Assembly: GCA_037446115.1 (NCBI GenBank)
Contig: JBBIJF010000003.1
Coordinates: 124,001-188,000 of the forward strand
Direction: 5' to 3'
DNA length: 64,000 nucleotides
From: JANWXD01 sp037446115
GTDB lineage: Bacteria > Acidobacteriota > Terriglobia > Bryobacterales > Bryobacteraceae
The notes beneath the pieces are model-generated. The model did no database searches. It saw only the letters and a list, made by a program, of their open reading frames with translations, and was not told the DNA's origin. A program made the translations under genes and the position numbers. This document shows positions 26,999-37,588 of the stretch, piece by piece (the stretch's first letter is position 1; every line of letters starts with the position of its first letter).

Positions 26999-28092
26999 AT
27001 GGCCGGCGTTTACATTTGCTATCCCTTCTGCTCCCAGAAGTGCACCTACTGCAACTTCGCCTCTGGAGTCTTCGCCGGCGAGCTGGAGCGAAGATACATC
27101 GAAGCTCTGTGCGCGGAATTGGGTGCGCACCGTTGGGCATGGACGCCGGAAACACTGTACTTTGGGGGCGGCTCGCCGTGCCGGATGCCGGCAGAGGCGC
27201 TCGAACGGGTGGTTGCTCTCGTGCCTGGAAGGCCCTGGGTCGAGACGACACTGGAAGTGGCGCCCGGCTCCCTGACCGAAGACAAGGTGCGGCAGTGGCG
27301 CAGGCTCGGGATCAACCGGGTGAGCCTCGGCGTGCAGTCGTTCGACGCTCGCGAGCTGGCGCTGGCGGGCCGCAAGCACAACGCAGAAACCGTGGCGCGG
27401 GAAATCGCGCTGCTGCGACGGGCCGGGATCGAAAACATCAACATCGATCTGCTCGCGGGCCTGCCGGGCCAGACCGCGGCGAGCTGGCGGCGATCGCTCG
27501 AGTGGGTCGAACGGCTGGAGGTACCGCACGTCTCCGTCTATATGCTCGAAGTGGACGAAGACAGCCGTCTTGGACGTGAAATTCTGCGCGGCGGCTCCCG
27601 GTACGGCGCGCGGGAGATTCCGTCTGAAGACGCCGTGGCGGATTTTTACGAGACGGCAGTCGAACGCCTGCGTGCCCTCGGCCTGCGCCGCTATGAGATC
27701 TCCAACTTTGCGAGGCCCGGCTGGGAATCGCGGCACAACCTGAAATACTGGCGGCTCGAGCCGTATGTGGGTTTCGGTGCGGATGCGCATTCCTTCGACG
27801 GGCGCGTGCGACGGCGCAACGCGGAACACCCGGCCGACTACGTGGCGCGCATCGAAGCCGGCCTGTCGCCCTGCGTGGAGGAGCTTGCCGCGCGGCTCGA
27901 AGAAGAGCAGTTCTACGTCGGCCTGCGCCTGCTCGACGGGGTCCGGCCGGATGCGCGCGGGCGGCGGCGGTTCGAGCCGGTCATCCGCCGGTTTCGTGAG
28001 GCGGGTCTGCTCGAGGACGACGGAGCGACGCTGCGGCTGACTGCCCGAGGCGTACTGGTGTCCAACGAAATTTTCCAGGAGTTTGTGGGCGC

Positions 28093-28096
<4 letters not shown>
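26999..28096 (+). CDS. hemW: HemW-like radical SAM protein
   Basis: A 365-residue radical SAM protein of the HemW/HemN-like family. Residues 6-20 hold I-C-Y-P-F-C-S-Q-K-C-T-Y-C-N-F, the C-x3-C-x2-C cluster motif with the extra HemW-type context; G-G-G-S-P follows near residue 60, then R-V-S-L-G-V-Q-S-F-D near residue 110 and N-I-D-L-L-A-G-L-P-G-Q-T near residue 150. The C-terminal HemN domain with W-R-L-E-P-Y-V-G-F-G-A-D-A-H-S-F is present. HemW binds and delivers heme; it does not replace coproporphyrinogen dehydrogenase. The next gene overlaps its stop by four bases (GTGA). Confidence 0.88.
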
Positions 28097-29150
<1,054 letters not shown>

Positions 29151-29154
<4 letters not shown>

Positions 29155-29978
29155 CGCCGTTTACGCTCGAAGGCAGGGCGGCGCTGGTCACCGGAGCCGG
29201 ACGCGGCATCGGCCGTGCGATTGCGGAAAAGCTGGCGGCGGCGGGAGCGGCGGTGCTGTTGAACGACCTCGACGAGGGGGCCGTTGGCGAAGCCGCAAGC
29301 GCGATCCGGGCGGCCGGCGGTCGGTGCGAGACGCTGGCCGGGGACGTCACCGACCCCGCCTTGCCGGGGCGCCTTGTGGAATCGACCCTCGGCGCCTTCG
29401 GGTCCCTCGACATTATCGTCAACAACGCGGGCTATACCTGGGACAACGTCATCCAGAAAACCAGTGATGAGCAGTTTCAGGCCATGCTCGACGTCCACGT
29501 GGTGGCGCCGTTCCGTATTCTGCGTGCGGCTTCCGCATGGATTCGGGAAACTGCGAAGCGTGAAATTGCGGAAGGCAGGCGCGTAATGCGCAAAGTGGTC
29601 AATATTACCTCGATTTCCGGCGTGGATGGCAACGCCGGACAATCGGGTTACTCATCCGGCAAGGCGGCCGTCATCGGACTTACAAAAAGTCTGGCCAAGG
29701 AGTGGGGCCGTTATAACGTCAACGTGAACTGTGTGGGCTTCGGCATCATCGAAACGCGGCTGACGAAGCCTCTGGGTGAGGAAGCAGTGGAGGTCCGGGG
29801 TCATAGAATCCCGGTGGGGGTGCGGCCGGAAGCGTTGGACACCCTGCGAGCGATGTGCCCGCTCGGCCGGTTCGGCACGCCGGAGGAGGCCGCCGGCCCG
29901 GTGCTCTTTTTCTGCTCTCCGCTTTCCGATTACGTCACGGGCGAGGTGCTCATTTGCAGCGGAGGGCTGCGGTTTTGA
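29151..29978 (+). CDS. Short-chain dehydrogenase/reductase
   Basis: A 275-residue classical SDR, FabG-like. T-G-A-G-R-G-I-G near residue 14 binds NAD(P); N-N-A-G near residue 89; catalytic Ser in I-T-S-I-S-G, and Y-S-S-G-K as the Tyr/Lys pair near residue 165. The Asp in N-D-L-D after the second strand favours NAD over NADP. A 20-residue insertion around residues 130-150 (R-E-T-A-K-R-E-I-A-E-G-R-R) and a second near 205 make it longer than FabG. ATG overlaps the aldolase stop; GGAGGGG precedes it. Substrate unknown. Confidence 0.87.
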
Positions 29979-29997
29979 CGCCCGCGCTGTTGCGGCC

Positions 29998-31359
29998 TTA
30001 CTTAGGATGGTTGGCCCGGACGACCTCCGGCCTGTAGACATCCGGACGGACTCCGGGGGTGGGGGGAATCTCGACGGTGCGCCAGCCGCTTTGCGCATCC
30101 CAGCGGCGGATCCGTACGGGACGGCCGAGTTGCGGGCACGTCTCGAAACGGTGTCGGAGCAGTCCCTGATCTTCGTAACGGCGGTGCAGGATTCCGAATC
30201 GGTAGTTCAAGGCGACGCTCTCCGGCTCGAGCGCTTCAGAGAACTGATACATCGCCCACAGTCCGTCCGGTGTTTCGCGAGCGATGACCAGTCGCCGGGC
30301 ATCGCTCCCCTCCACTGCAAAAATGTCGTTGTACGGAACCGCGAGACGTCCGATTTCCGACGGCGGAAACAGGAAATAGCGCTCCGGGCGCCCGTGGGGC
30401 CCGTCCGTACAGTCGAACTCCGATCCCGGCGTCTGAGGAGAGCAGGCCGGCTGGCCGTCCTGTTTCAGTACGGCGAGCGAGGCGGTCGAGTACTCGTTGT
30501 TCACTCCCCCGGCCAGAATGTAAGCACCTTGATGGTTGGCCACGCGGTTCAGGACATAAATCCATCCGGCCTGGACAAAACGCACCGAAGCTCGGCCGGA
30601 AGCGTCCAGCCGGACCACGAATGACGGCCTCCAATGCCAGTGAACGACCGAAGCCCAGAGGTCGTGTTTGCTGCCGGAAGCAGGGGTAACCACCCAATCG
30701 GTGAAACGCCACGGGCCGTCAAACCGGACAGTCCCCATCCGGACTGTGACTTCCGGCCGATAGCGCCATAGTAACCTGCCGCGGCTTGAGAAACAGAGGA
30801 TCTCCTCCAAATCCGGCCCGGAGGAGCCGTTGGAGGGGAGGTGGGCTGCCCGGAAAAGAACCTCCCGCTCGCCATCGCCGTCCAGATCGGCGATCTGCGT
30901 GTTTCGTGCCGCAGGCAGAAGACTCTCGCGGAGCTCTTCGGCGCTGCGTAATGTTTCGGGAAATGTGTGGCGCCACAGAACCCGGTTTTGGGCGTCCCGC
31001 ACTTCCAAGGTCTGGCCGACCAACCTGGCACGCACCGGAGAGGGTTTTCTGAGGAACTTATGCCATGCCGCGACGACGGAGGTAAGTACTAGAAATACTA
31101 AGACGGCCCACCGAAGCTGTCGAAATGAGCGGCTGGTTGCGTGAGGTGCCGCATTCGTTTGACGGTTACGGCTAAGCCAGCGGTCGAGTTCGTCGCTGTA
31201 GGCGTAGACGTGGCCTCGTTTGTCGCCGGGCGGGCGGTAGACGGGAAGACCCCGCTCCCGCTCCCAGCGCCTGGCCGTCCGCTCATCGCAGGCGAGGTAG
31301 CTGGCAATCTCCTTCCAGGAGTTGAGAAGTCGTCTCGTACCCGCTAGTTCCGACCGCAT
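29998..31359 (-). CDS. Membrane-bound HTH regulator with extracytoplasmic propeller-like domain
   Basis: A 453-residue protein starting at ATG 31359. Residues about 8-65 form an excisionase/MerR-like winged helix (S-W-K-E-I-A-S-Y-L, D-E-R-T-A-R-R-W-E-R-E-R-G-L-P-V, then Y-A-Y-S-D-E-L-D-R-W-L). A single membrane helix follows at about 83-100. The remaining 350 residues are beta-rich with I-A-D-L-D-G-D-G-E-R-E-V-L-F, a FG-GAP-type calcium loop, as in beta-propellers. This is the layout of a one-component transmembrane regulator (ToxR-like topology): DNA binding inside, sensing outside. Regulated genes are unknown; the divergent M48 protease 285 bp away is a candidate. Confidence 0.75.
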   Translation of the reverse strand: MRSELAGTRRLLNSWKEIASYLACDERTARRWERERGLPVYRPPGDKRGHVYAYSDELDRWLSRNRQTNAAPHATSRSFRQLRWAVLVFLVLTSVVAAWHKFLRKPSPVRARLVGQTLEVRDAQNRVLWRHTFPETLRSAEELRESLLPAARNTQIADLDGDGEREVLFRAAHLPSNGSSGPDLEEILCFSSRGRLLWRYRPEVTVRMGTVRFDGPWRFTDWVVTPASGSKHDLWASVVHWHWRPSFVVRLDASGRASVRFVQAGWIYVLNRVANHQGAYILAGGVNNEYSTASLAVLKQDGQPACSPQTPGSEFDCTDGPHGRPERYFLFPPSEIGRLAVPYNDIFAVEGSDARRLVIARETPDGLWAMYQFSEALEPESVALNYRFGILHRRYEDQGLLRHRFETCPQLGRPVRIRRWDAQSGWRTVEIPPTPGVRPDVYRPEVVRANHPK

Positions 31360-31643
31360 CAACTACCGCTGTCCCCTCGTGCGCCCGTTCCTGACCGCTC
31401 GCTGTCCGCTGCTGCCCACAGACGAATTTGTAACCGTAGTGCATATCATAAACCGAGAACGAGATGTCGTCAAGCTGCCGCCTCGCCGATCGTGTCCGGT
31501 ATGGAGGTTTGGGGAGTCAAATAACCGTATACGCCGTGCCCGGGGAACCTCGTCCCTCCTCACCTACTGGTGGTGGCTAGATTGACGAGATCACTTTGCA
31601 ATTGCAGTCGCATGCGGATGAAAAGTCACACAGAGAGGAAACC

Positions 31644-33101
31644 ATGAAAGTCACAGACTACCGTCGGCTCCTTCGCATCCTCATGACAGGATGGTTGTTG
31701 GTGACCGCAGACGCGTTCAGTGCCGATCGCAAAGACGGGAAAGTGTCCGATCAACGGGTCCAGCTCGATCCAGAGCTGCAGCAGGCCGTTGACCAGACGG
31801 CGCTTGAGTACCGCAAGAAGTACTACCGCGACGAGCTGCTTCAGGGCTATGTCAATGAACTCGGGCAGTCGCTCGTGCCAAAGGAGCTCCCGGCGGGGGT
31901 GTTGTTCTCTTTTCGCGTGATTGACGACCCTACTCCCAATGCGGTTGCTCTTCCGGACGGGCGGATCTTCATTCATTCGGGCTTGCTAGCCTTCGTTGAC
32001 AATGAGGCGCAGCTTGCGACAATCCTCGGCCATGAGATAGCCCACGTGGTTGAAAACCACACAGTCGAGGCGATTCGCGCCGCTACATCTTTTAAACGAG
32101 GGCTCCTCGGTGCAGTGGTTGGCGGGCTGGCAGCAGGTCTGACCAAGAGTAAAGAAGCCGGGGATCTGGCAGCCACATTGACCATGGCCGTCCAAAGTGC
32201 CGCGTTCAGCAGAAAACAGGAAGACGAGGCGGACCTTGCAGGGTGTCGATACGCAATGTTCCGCGGGTTCGATCCCCGGACCGCAGTGCAGTTTTTCGAT
32301 AAACTGACAACGCAGTTTGGCGAGCAAGGCAGGTTGAGTAATTTACTGTTTGGGACACACTCACTCAACAAGGACCGGGCTCGCAATATCGAAAAACTGC
32401 TCAGCGGGGACCTTGCACAAGACTACAACAGACTGCGGAGCGACGGCAAATTGACAGTGGCGACTGGCCAGTTCCGCTTCTTTGCGTCTGGGATGGTTCG
32501 CGACACCGCAATTCGACTTGCCGAGGCGTATGACCGGTACGACCTTGCCAAGGACAGATTGGAATCGATCGTGGAGGTAAGACCCCGCGATCCGAAGACG
32601 CTGTGGCAGTTGGGACGAATCTATCAGCTCGTGGCGCGCAGTGAAGAGGATAAACAGCGCAGTCTGGAGCTCCTTCAACGTGCCGCGCAGGCGGACGAGC
32701 GCGGATTGTACCCGGAGATTCACCGCGACCTGGGTCTAATGCTCGCCACGCGTGCCGGCGATAGCACAAGAGCCGCGGAGAGCCTGCGCAAGTATGTTGC
32801 GGGGTACGTAGCCCATTACAGAAGACACCCGCCTGATTTGGCACAGATCTACGATTACCTGCTTATGTTCGGTGACAGCCAGTGGACTGCCCCACAGGTG
32901 CCGCGGGAATTACTGATGGAAGTTCCGGAACGTGTCGCGGGTGGCAGTGAAGGGAGTGTGGCAAGAGAGAAAGGTACCGGCTCGGAGGAGGTCCCGACGG
33001 CCAGCACGGCCGGTAGTGCGGCTGCGGTGGCCGAGGTTCCATCTCCCTCTGTTTCCGCACCGAGCGGGCAAAAGAAATCGAGGGGGGTAAAGCCTCGGTA
33101 G
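31644..33101 (+). CDS. M48-family metalloprotease with TPR-like tail
   Basis: ATG 31644 is chosen (GAGAGGAA lies 5 bases before it); the open frame upstream to 31596 lacks such a site. The 485-residue protein has an export signal (to about residue 27), an M48 catalytic domain with I-L-G-H-E-I-A-H near residue 135 and the third zinc ligand in Q-E-D-E-A-D-L-A-G near residue 197, then helical repeats (about 275-420) of TPR type and a low-complexity Ser/Pro/Glu tail. The layout matches periplasmic BepA/YfgC-type proteases that act on outer-membrane protein assembly; that role is inferred. The next gene follows by 16 bp. Confidence 0.85.
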   Translation: MKVTDYRRLLRILMTGWLLVTADAFSADRKDGKVSDQRVQLDPELQQAVDQTALEYRKKYYRDELLQGYVNELGQSLVPKELPAGVLFSFRVIDDPTPNAVALPDGRIFIHSGLLAFVDNEAQLATILGHEIAHVVENHTVEAIRAATSFKRGLLGAVVGGLAAGLTKSKEAGDLAATLTMAVQSAAFSRKQEDEADLAGCRYAMFRGFDPRTAVQFFDKLTTQFGEQGRLSNLLFGTHSLNKDRARNIEKLLSGDLAQDYNRLRSDGKLTVATGQFRFFASGMVRDTAIRLAEAYDRYDLAKDRLESIVEVRPRDPKTLWQLGRIYQLVARSEEDKQRSLELLQRAAQADERGLYPEIHRDLGLMLATRAGDSTRAAESLRKYVAGYVAHYRRHPPDLAQIYDYLLMFGDSQWTAPQVPRELLMEVPERVAGGSEGSVAREKGTGSEEVPTASTAGSAAAVAEVPSPSVSAPSGQKKSRGVKPR

Positions 33102-33117
33102 GGAGTTGTTGCGCAGA

Positions 33118-33963
33118 ATGAAGAAAAATAGAATCGGTGTTGCCCTACTTCTTCTTGCGTCGGCTGCAGGCACCGGTCAGGAACCAAGGGCCAGGGCGCC
33201 TGCCATTGTTTTGCTCACGCCGGATTATGGCGATGCAAAGTTTGAAAACTTCAGTGCGGTTGCCGTTCCGGCAGCTGACGTGCGACTTGAAGTCGTACTA
33301 CAGGAGGCACGCAGCGACATTGATCTGGCAACTGTGCGCCTCGGCTTAAATGGACAATCCGTGCTTGGCTTCGTCGCGCTCAATCCTCTCCCTAGAGGCC
33401 TGCGGGCGATTCTAGACCTGTCGCGTGTGTCCCATCCCACATTCCGATTACAGCCCGAAAGGGATAACGCGTTGTCGTTCGAGGCGCTGGATGCCCTACG
33501 GAACCGGTACGTGGGCGAGTTTTGGGTCCGCGTCGATCGGGCATTGGCGCAGCCGGAACTAAGGGCACAGCCCCGCGAAGCTACCCGTGCAACGGTTGAG
33601 CCCCCGCGTGTGTTTACGGCTCCGCGAATCCGACGGATCGCGCCAGATCAGAGTACCGTCACCACCCAAGTGATCAGTTATGAGGCTGAAATATCGGACG
33701 ATTATGGCCTGCGGCAGGTCGTGCTCGAGGTAAACGGAAAAGAGGCCGAAAGGATCGTGTTCGAGTTTGGCACACCGGTCCGGAAGCGCGGCGGGTTCAG
33801 GACGGCCCGCCGTCTGCCCGGAGCCGTCACGGGAGACGGCCGTCGCGTCTCGATCAGCATACCAGTTGAACTCAAAAAGCCAATCAATGTTTTGGCTGTG
33901 CGCGCTGAAAACATTAACGGCATGTTTTCGAGCGACTCTTACACGGTTGTACGACAAAAGTGA
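33118..33963 (+). CDS. Exported beta-sandwich protein, unknown function
   Basis: ATG 33118 gives 281 residues with an N-terminal signal peptide (M-K-K-N-R then a Leu/Ala-rich stretch). The remainder is beta-rich with two Ig-like segments (about 30-150 and 165-280); the second includes Y-E-A-E-I-S-D-D-Y-G-L and V-L-E-V-N-G-K, strings seen in Ig-fold domains attached to caspase-like or VWA proteins in Acidobacteriota. No catalytic residues can be picked out. Close spacing suggests it is co-expressed with the M48 protease upstream. Confidence 0.7.
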   Translation: MKKNRIGVALLLLASAAGTGQEPRARAPAIVLLTPDYGDAKFENFSAVAVPAADVRLEVVLQEARSDIDLATVRLGLNGQSVLGFVALNPLPRGLRAILDLSRVSHPTFRLQPERDNALSFEALDALRNRYVGEFWVRVDRALAQPELRAQPREATRATVEPPRVFTAPRIRRIAPDQSTVTTQVISYEAEISDDYGLRQVVLEVNGKEAERIVFEFGTPVRKRGGFRTARRLPGAVTGDGRRVSISIPVELKKPINVLAVRAENINGMFSSDSYTVVRQK

Positions 33964-34380
33964 GTCCGCAGACGGCATGAGTAGGATCGATCACATTAAG
34001 TTAAGTCCCTTTCTGGGCGCAATCGCGGGCTTTAGGCGATCTTGTGAAATGATCGAGGCATTTGGAGAAAGAGATAGGGGTGTGGATTGTTGAGGAGCCG
34101 AAGGCGCGCCATGGCGAGCCCAACGAAGACTCGGCGGTGCGGCGGCGAGATATGAACGGGCGCGAACGAAGGGGTCATTATCGACGGTTGGATCAGCCCT
34201 GCGCGCAGCCGTCGCCAAGGAAGCGATGTCTGATGCGCGCGAAGGAGAGGGACGTAGTCAGTGCGTCGGATGCGAACCGCTAACGGGACGGCAGTGCTGA
34301 GTGTCAAGAGATGCCTGGCGGCAGAAAGTGCAACATGCTGCGGCTTTGCTGAAAGTCTTCTTTCCATCTGAGGAGGAGTC
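33964..34380. other. 417-bp stretch without a supported gene
   Basis: Short open frames exist on both strands but none has a ribosome site, hydrophobic/charged patterning or recognisable motif. The last 15 bases hold the AGGAGGA ribosome site of the next gene. I see no tRNA-like fold, repeat or terminator. It may be a decayed gene or leader sequence. Confidence 0.5.
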
Positions 34381-35274
34381 ATGACGTGTCCCCAGTGCAA
34401 CGAACGTCTGGCGGAGGGCGACGCGTTTTGCGGTAGTTGCGGAGCGGCTCTAATGCGCCCGCTGTCATTCGGAAGGGCCGGGCAGGCGGTGCCCGCAGCT
34501 GCGCTGCCGGCCATCGGCTCTCTGCGACACCCGAAAGAGTCCGCCTACTTTATGGTAGCGGCGATCGCAGCAGTGTGTGCTTGGCTGGTGTTCGTCTGGA
34601 TTGCACTCCTGCTCTTCTGGGTGGTGCTTCCTGTCGCGGTCGCGCTCTGGATCGTAGACCGGCTTTACCGCGCTCAGCTTTTAGGAAACTCAATTCAGGT
34701 CCGGCCAGGGCAGTTTCCAGAGATTTGTGAGCTGGTCACGACATACTGTGAAAAACTTCGAATGTACAAAGTGCCTGAGGTATTCATTGTGAACGGTAAC
34801 GGTGTCGTGAACGCCATCGCAATGAAGATGCTTCGTGACAAGTATGTGCTTTTGCTCGGAGATCTGGTCGACGTCACACTAGCGAGCGGGCTCCCTTCGC
34901 TTGGTTTCGTGCTGGGACATGAGCTCGGACATCACGCTCTCGGCCACACGAGTCCTCTGCGAAACCTGTTTCTCTGGCCATCGAAATTTGTCCCATTTCT
35001 TGGGCCGGCGTATGCGCGCGCCTGTGAGCTCAGTGCCGACCGCGTGGGCTTATGGCTCGCCGGCCAGAGTGAGGCGGCGATGCGGGGTCTGGCTGCACTG
35101 GCATGTGGCAGCCGCGCTCTGACGACTTCGGTGAATGTGGATGTCCTGAAGCAGCAGGAGAACGCCATGTCCGGTGTATTTGCCTTTCTGAGTACAGTGT
35201 TCAGCACGCATCCGAGGATTACGCAGCGCATAGTGGAACTCGAGGCGTTCGCGGTGGAGAAGGCCACTTGGTAG
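34381..35274 (+). CDS. Zinc-ribbon plus M48 (HtpX-like) membrane metalloprotease
   Basis: A 297-residue protein. Residues 3-22 form a zinc ribbon (C-P-Q-C ... C-G-S-C). Two adjacent membrane helices occupy about 57-100. The M48 domain carries V-L-G-H-E-L-G-H-H near residue 180, with the third ligand in A-C-E-L-S-A-D-R near residue 218, and G-N-G-V-V-N-A as the usual edge strand. The catalytic site faces the cytoplasm in HtpX-type enzymes, which act in membrane protein quality control; the ribbon is an added module. AGGAGGA lies 5 bases before the ATG. A second zinc-ribbon membrane protein follows. Confidence 0.82.
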   Translation: MTCPQCNERLAEGDAFCGSCGAALMRPLSFGRAGQAVPAAALPAIGSLRHPKESAYFMVAAIAAVCAWLVFVWIALLLFWVVLPVAVALWIVDRLYRAQLLGNSIQVRPGQFPEICELVTTYCEKLRMYKVPEVFIVNGNGVVNAIAMKMLRDKYVLLLGDLVDVTLASGLPSLGFVLGHELGHHALGHTSPLRNLFLWPSKFVPFLGPAYARACELSADRVGLWLAGQSEAAMRGLAALACGSRALTTSVNVDVLKQQENAMSGVFAFLSTVFSTHPRITQRIVELEAFAVEKATW

Positions 35275-35401
35275 CTCGCACCGCTCTCCGTCGCTCGGTG
35301 CGGGAAAGCAGGAAGCTGTTCGTTGCGGTACAGTTCCGAAGAGGCGGTTCGGATGTCCTCGTTGTCGTCCAATATTCCGGGCATGTGGGGGAAATCGTGA
35401 C

Positions 35402-36703
35402 ATGCTGTGCGGCCATTGCCGTTGGGAGAACAAGCTCGGGACACGATTTTGCGTACGCTGCGGTAGGTCGTTGGTGGAGCCCGCAGCGGTGGTCGGGAGC
35501 CCCAAGACAGTGCGACTGAGTGGGTGGCGGCGCCTCGGCGGTGCTGCGATCTGCATTGTGTCTCTCGCTGCGGGTGTCGCAGCATATTATTGGTTCTGGG
35601 AGCAGAGGGGGTGGGACCGATTAGACTTGACACAGACTCGCCTGGGGGATGGCACGTACCTCGTAGTGTCTCGCCGTGGAAAGGTAATTCCGCTGAAGGA
35701 ACTGCATGACATTAAGGACGACGCCCGCTCAAAGTATGTCCGCCTCGTCCAAGGCGAGCGCCTTAGTGGACCCGTAGTCGACGCGAGGGTACGCGTTCTG
35801 CCTGCGCGCGTTGTGTGTGTCGCGCGGAAGTGTGGTGAGTCAGACGATATCGATGATGTTCGGGATCGGTTGTTCGTTAACAATACTAAATTAGAGAGGT
35901 TGTTTTACATAAATCGATTGCACCAACGGGGGCTGAATGGGCGATACTTTACAGCGAGCAAGATAGAAGCCTGGGCTTCCGGTGACCAGATCGGGTACGG
36001 CGAGTTGAGTGCGCCAGTCCCGCTTTATGCAGAACTGGCGAGGGGGCCGCAGGCGGTGATAATTCTACGGACTCACGGAGACCTCGCGCCGGGTCTGTAT
36101 AGAGTTTCAGGAGCGCGCTTCTGGGCCGGCCGAACTTTAATGGCAGGAAACCAACCCTGCGTTAACGTGTGGTTGGGCGATCCTGATTTCGGCAGGCCGC
36201 TCGTCAAGCCCTGCGGTGAAGGAGAGCGCCTAACGGAGTCAGAAAGAGCCGTTTTGGATGTCGGGCGGGCTATCCGCCGTTATCTGGACGCGACTTATCC
36301 GGGATGGGGTTTCGCGGCATACGAGTCCGCCGAGGACAAGGTGTGTAAAGTCGGGAGACCGTGGCCGCCGTTTAATGTGTGGGGCGATTTCAATGGCGAT
36401 GGAGCGACCGACTATGCCGTTCAGGTATACCAGAAATCAAGGGAGCTGTTGGTCGTGTTCGTGTCCCAGGGACCTCAGCTGGTTGCGATGGTGGCTGAAA
36501 ATGCTCCTATGCGAGGGTCAGAGAGCTACGTGTGGCACCCATATTTGACGGTGGCTGCGGCTGGCGAGGGCTACTTTGACCATGAGAACCAGGTGAGTGG
36601 TACGTTTCCTCACGACGCTGTAGTGCGATCATACTGTGAAAGTGGCGCGATCGCTTATTTAATTGATGGACGCCGTATACGGAGAATTGTGATATCGGAC
36701 TAG
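35402..36703 (+). CDS. Zinc-ribbon, single-helix membrane protein with extracytoplasmic domain
   Basis: A 433-residue protein of unknown function. Residues 3-22 form a zinc ribbon (C-G-H-C ... C-V-R-C) much like the upstream protease; a membrane helix follows at about 42-64. The rest is predicted outside, beta-rich, with six or more Cys, and ends with a W-G-D-F-N-G-D-G-A-T-D-Y-A-V segment, a single FG-GAP/dockerin-like calcium loop. GC content and codon choice are lower than in the flanking operons. The shared ribbon with the M48 gene 127 bp upstream suggests the two work together (inference). Confidence 0.65.
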   Translation: MLCGHCRWENKLGTRFCVRCGRSLVEPAAVVGSPKTVRLSGWRRLGGAAICIVSLAAGVAAYYWFWEQRGWDRLDLTQTRLGDGTYLVVSRRGKVIPLKELHDIKDDARSKYVRLVQGERLSGPVVDARVRVLPARVVCVARKCGESDDIDDVRDRLFVNNTKLERLFYINRLHQRGLNGRYFTASKIEAWASGDQIGYGELSAPVPLYAELARGPQAVIILRTHGDLAPGLYRVSGARFWAGRTLMAGNQPCVNVWLGDPDFGRPLVKPCGEGERLTESERAVLDVGRAIRRYLDATYPGWGFAAYESAEDKVCKVGRPWPPFNVWGDFNGDGATDYAVQVYQKSRELLVVFVSQGPQLVAMVAENAPMRGSESYVWHPYLTVAAAGEGYFDHENQVSGTFPHDAVVRSYCESGAIAYLIDGRRIRRIVISD

Positions 36704-36893
36704 TACTTGTGATTGTCAGAGGCCGTGGGCGCATTGTATTGCGACATTCGCCGGCATCACGTACCTACCTCTCGGCTATCTCTCGACGCGCGTGGCGCCG
36801 CTGCGCCTTTATGTGGATGGGAGGCTCGTCGCCTCGAAGGATGTCAGTTACCAAGTCTTCCCGCGGCCGTAAGAATGTCGCCGGAGTAAAAAA

Positions 36894-37511
36894 ATGCGAA
36901 AATTCTTTTTGCTTTTCGCCCTCTGCCTCGGACTACACAATCCGCGCGCCTCTGCTCAGGAAGAAGGCGGACCGCACTTCGGCTTTGAAGCAGGGGTGGC
37001 GTATGCGCGCCTTCCGGATTCGATCGCGGATACCGTACAGGACCGCTACCGCGGCGAGGTGACCGGCTGGTCGTATGCGCTCGGCCTGACGCATTTCCAT
37101 GAGAATGGCGCCCCGAGCTATTCTCTCCAGCTTCTTTTATTCCGGCTCGACGGAGAAGGCCGCGATTTGAGAAGTGGGTCACTCTATACGGCAAATGCAC
37201 GTCTGGCGGGGTTCCTCGCAACCAAATATGCGAATATCGTTTCGCGGTCGTGGGGAAGCATGGGTTTCGGCTTCGGCGCGGGCGTGGGTCCGCAGTTCAA
37301 GGCTACCTATCGCCGCGCGGAACCCTTTCAAGGTGTGACGCTTCCCGAGAGAACCTACACACTGAAAGAACTTCCCGTCACACCGCTGTTTCAAATTGTG
37401 CTCGCAGGCGACATACGCCTGCACCGCAACCTTTCCTTCGGTCCGTATGTGGGCCTGCGGAACGGGCTGTTGGTGTACGGCGGGATGTTCCGGGCACGAT
37501 TCGCGAAATAG
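36894..37511 (+). CDS. Probable outer-membrane beta-barrel protein
   Basis: A 205-residue protein with a clear signal peptide (M-R-K-F-F-L-L-F-A-L then A-S-A-Q). The mature part alternates polar and hydrophobic residues with many Gly/Tyr/Phe (G-F-G-F-G-A-G-V-G-P, F-G-P-Y-V-G-L-R-N-G), typical of an eight- to ten-stranded small barrel. It ends in F-A-K and lacks a terminal Phe, so assembly by the standard signal is unclear. No specific family. It closes the low-GC segment. Confidence 0.65.
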   Translation: MRKFFLLFALCLGLHNPRASAQEEGGPHFGFEAGVAYARLPDSIADTVQDRYRGEVTGWSYALGLTHFHENGAPSYSLQLLLFRLDGEGRDLRSGSLYTANARLAGFLATKYANIVSRSWGSMGFGFGAGVGPQFKATYRRAEPFQGVTLPERTYTLKELPVTPLFQIVLAGDIRLHRNLSFGPYVGLRNGLLVYGGMFRARFAK

Positions 37512-37556
37512 AGGCCGGGACGGCTCGCGGAGTCGGCCCCGCGGGCTCGACCAAGG

Positions 37557-37577
37557 CCGGTTTGCAGCCGCAACCGG
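37557..37577. terminator. Hairpin between convergent genes
   Basis: CCGG-T-TTGC and GCAACCGG pair with one bulged T around an AGCC loop, in the 77-bp gap between the outer-membrane protein gene and the HupE-like gene. There is no long T-run on either side, so it may be a weak or factor-assisted two-way terminator. Confidence 0.4.
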
Positions 37578-37588
37578 GCAGCCTTCTC

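Noticed and set aside
34032..34514. Overlapping open frames on both strands in the 33.96-34.38 kb gap
   Set aside because: No ribosome site, no family motif, and they run into the well-supported M48 gene.
36709..37062. 117-codon plus-strand open frame upstream of the barrel protein
   Set aside because: It overlaps a gene with a clear signal peptide and has shadow-like Arg/Ser composition.
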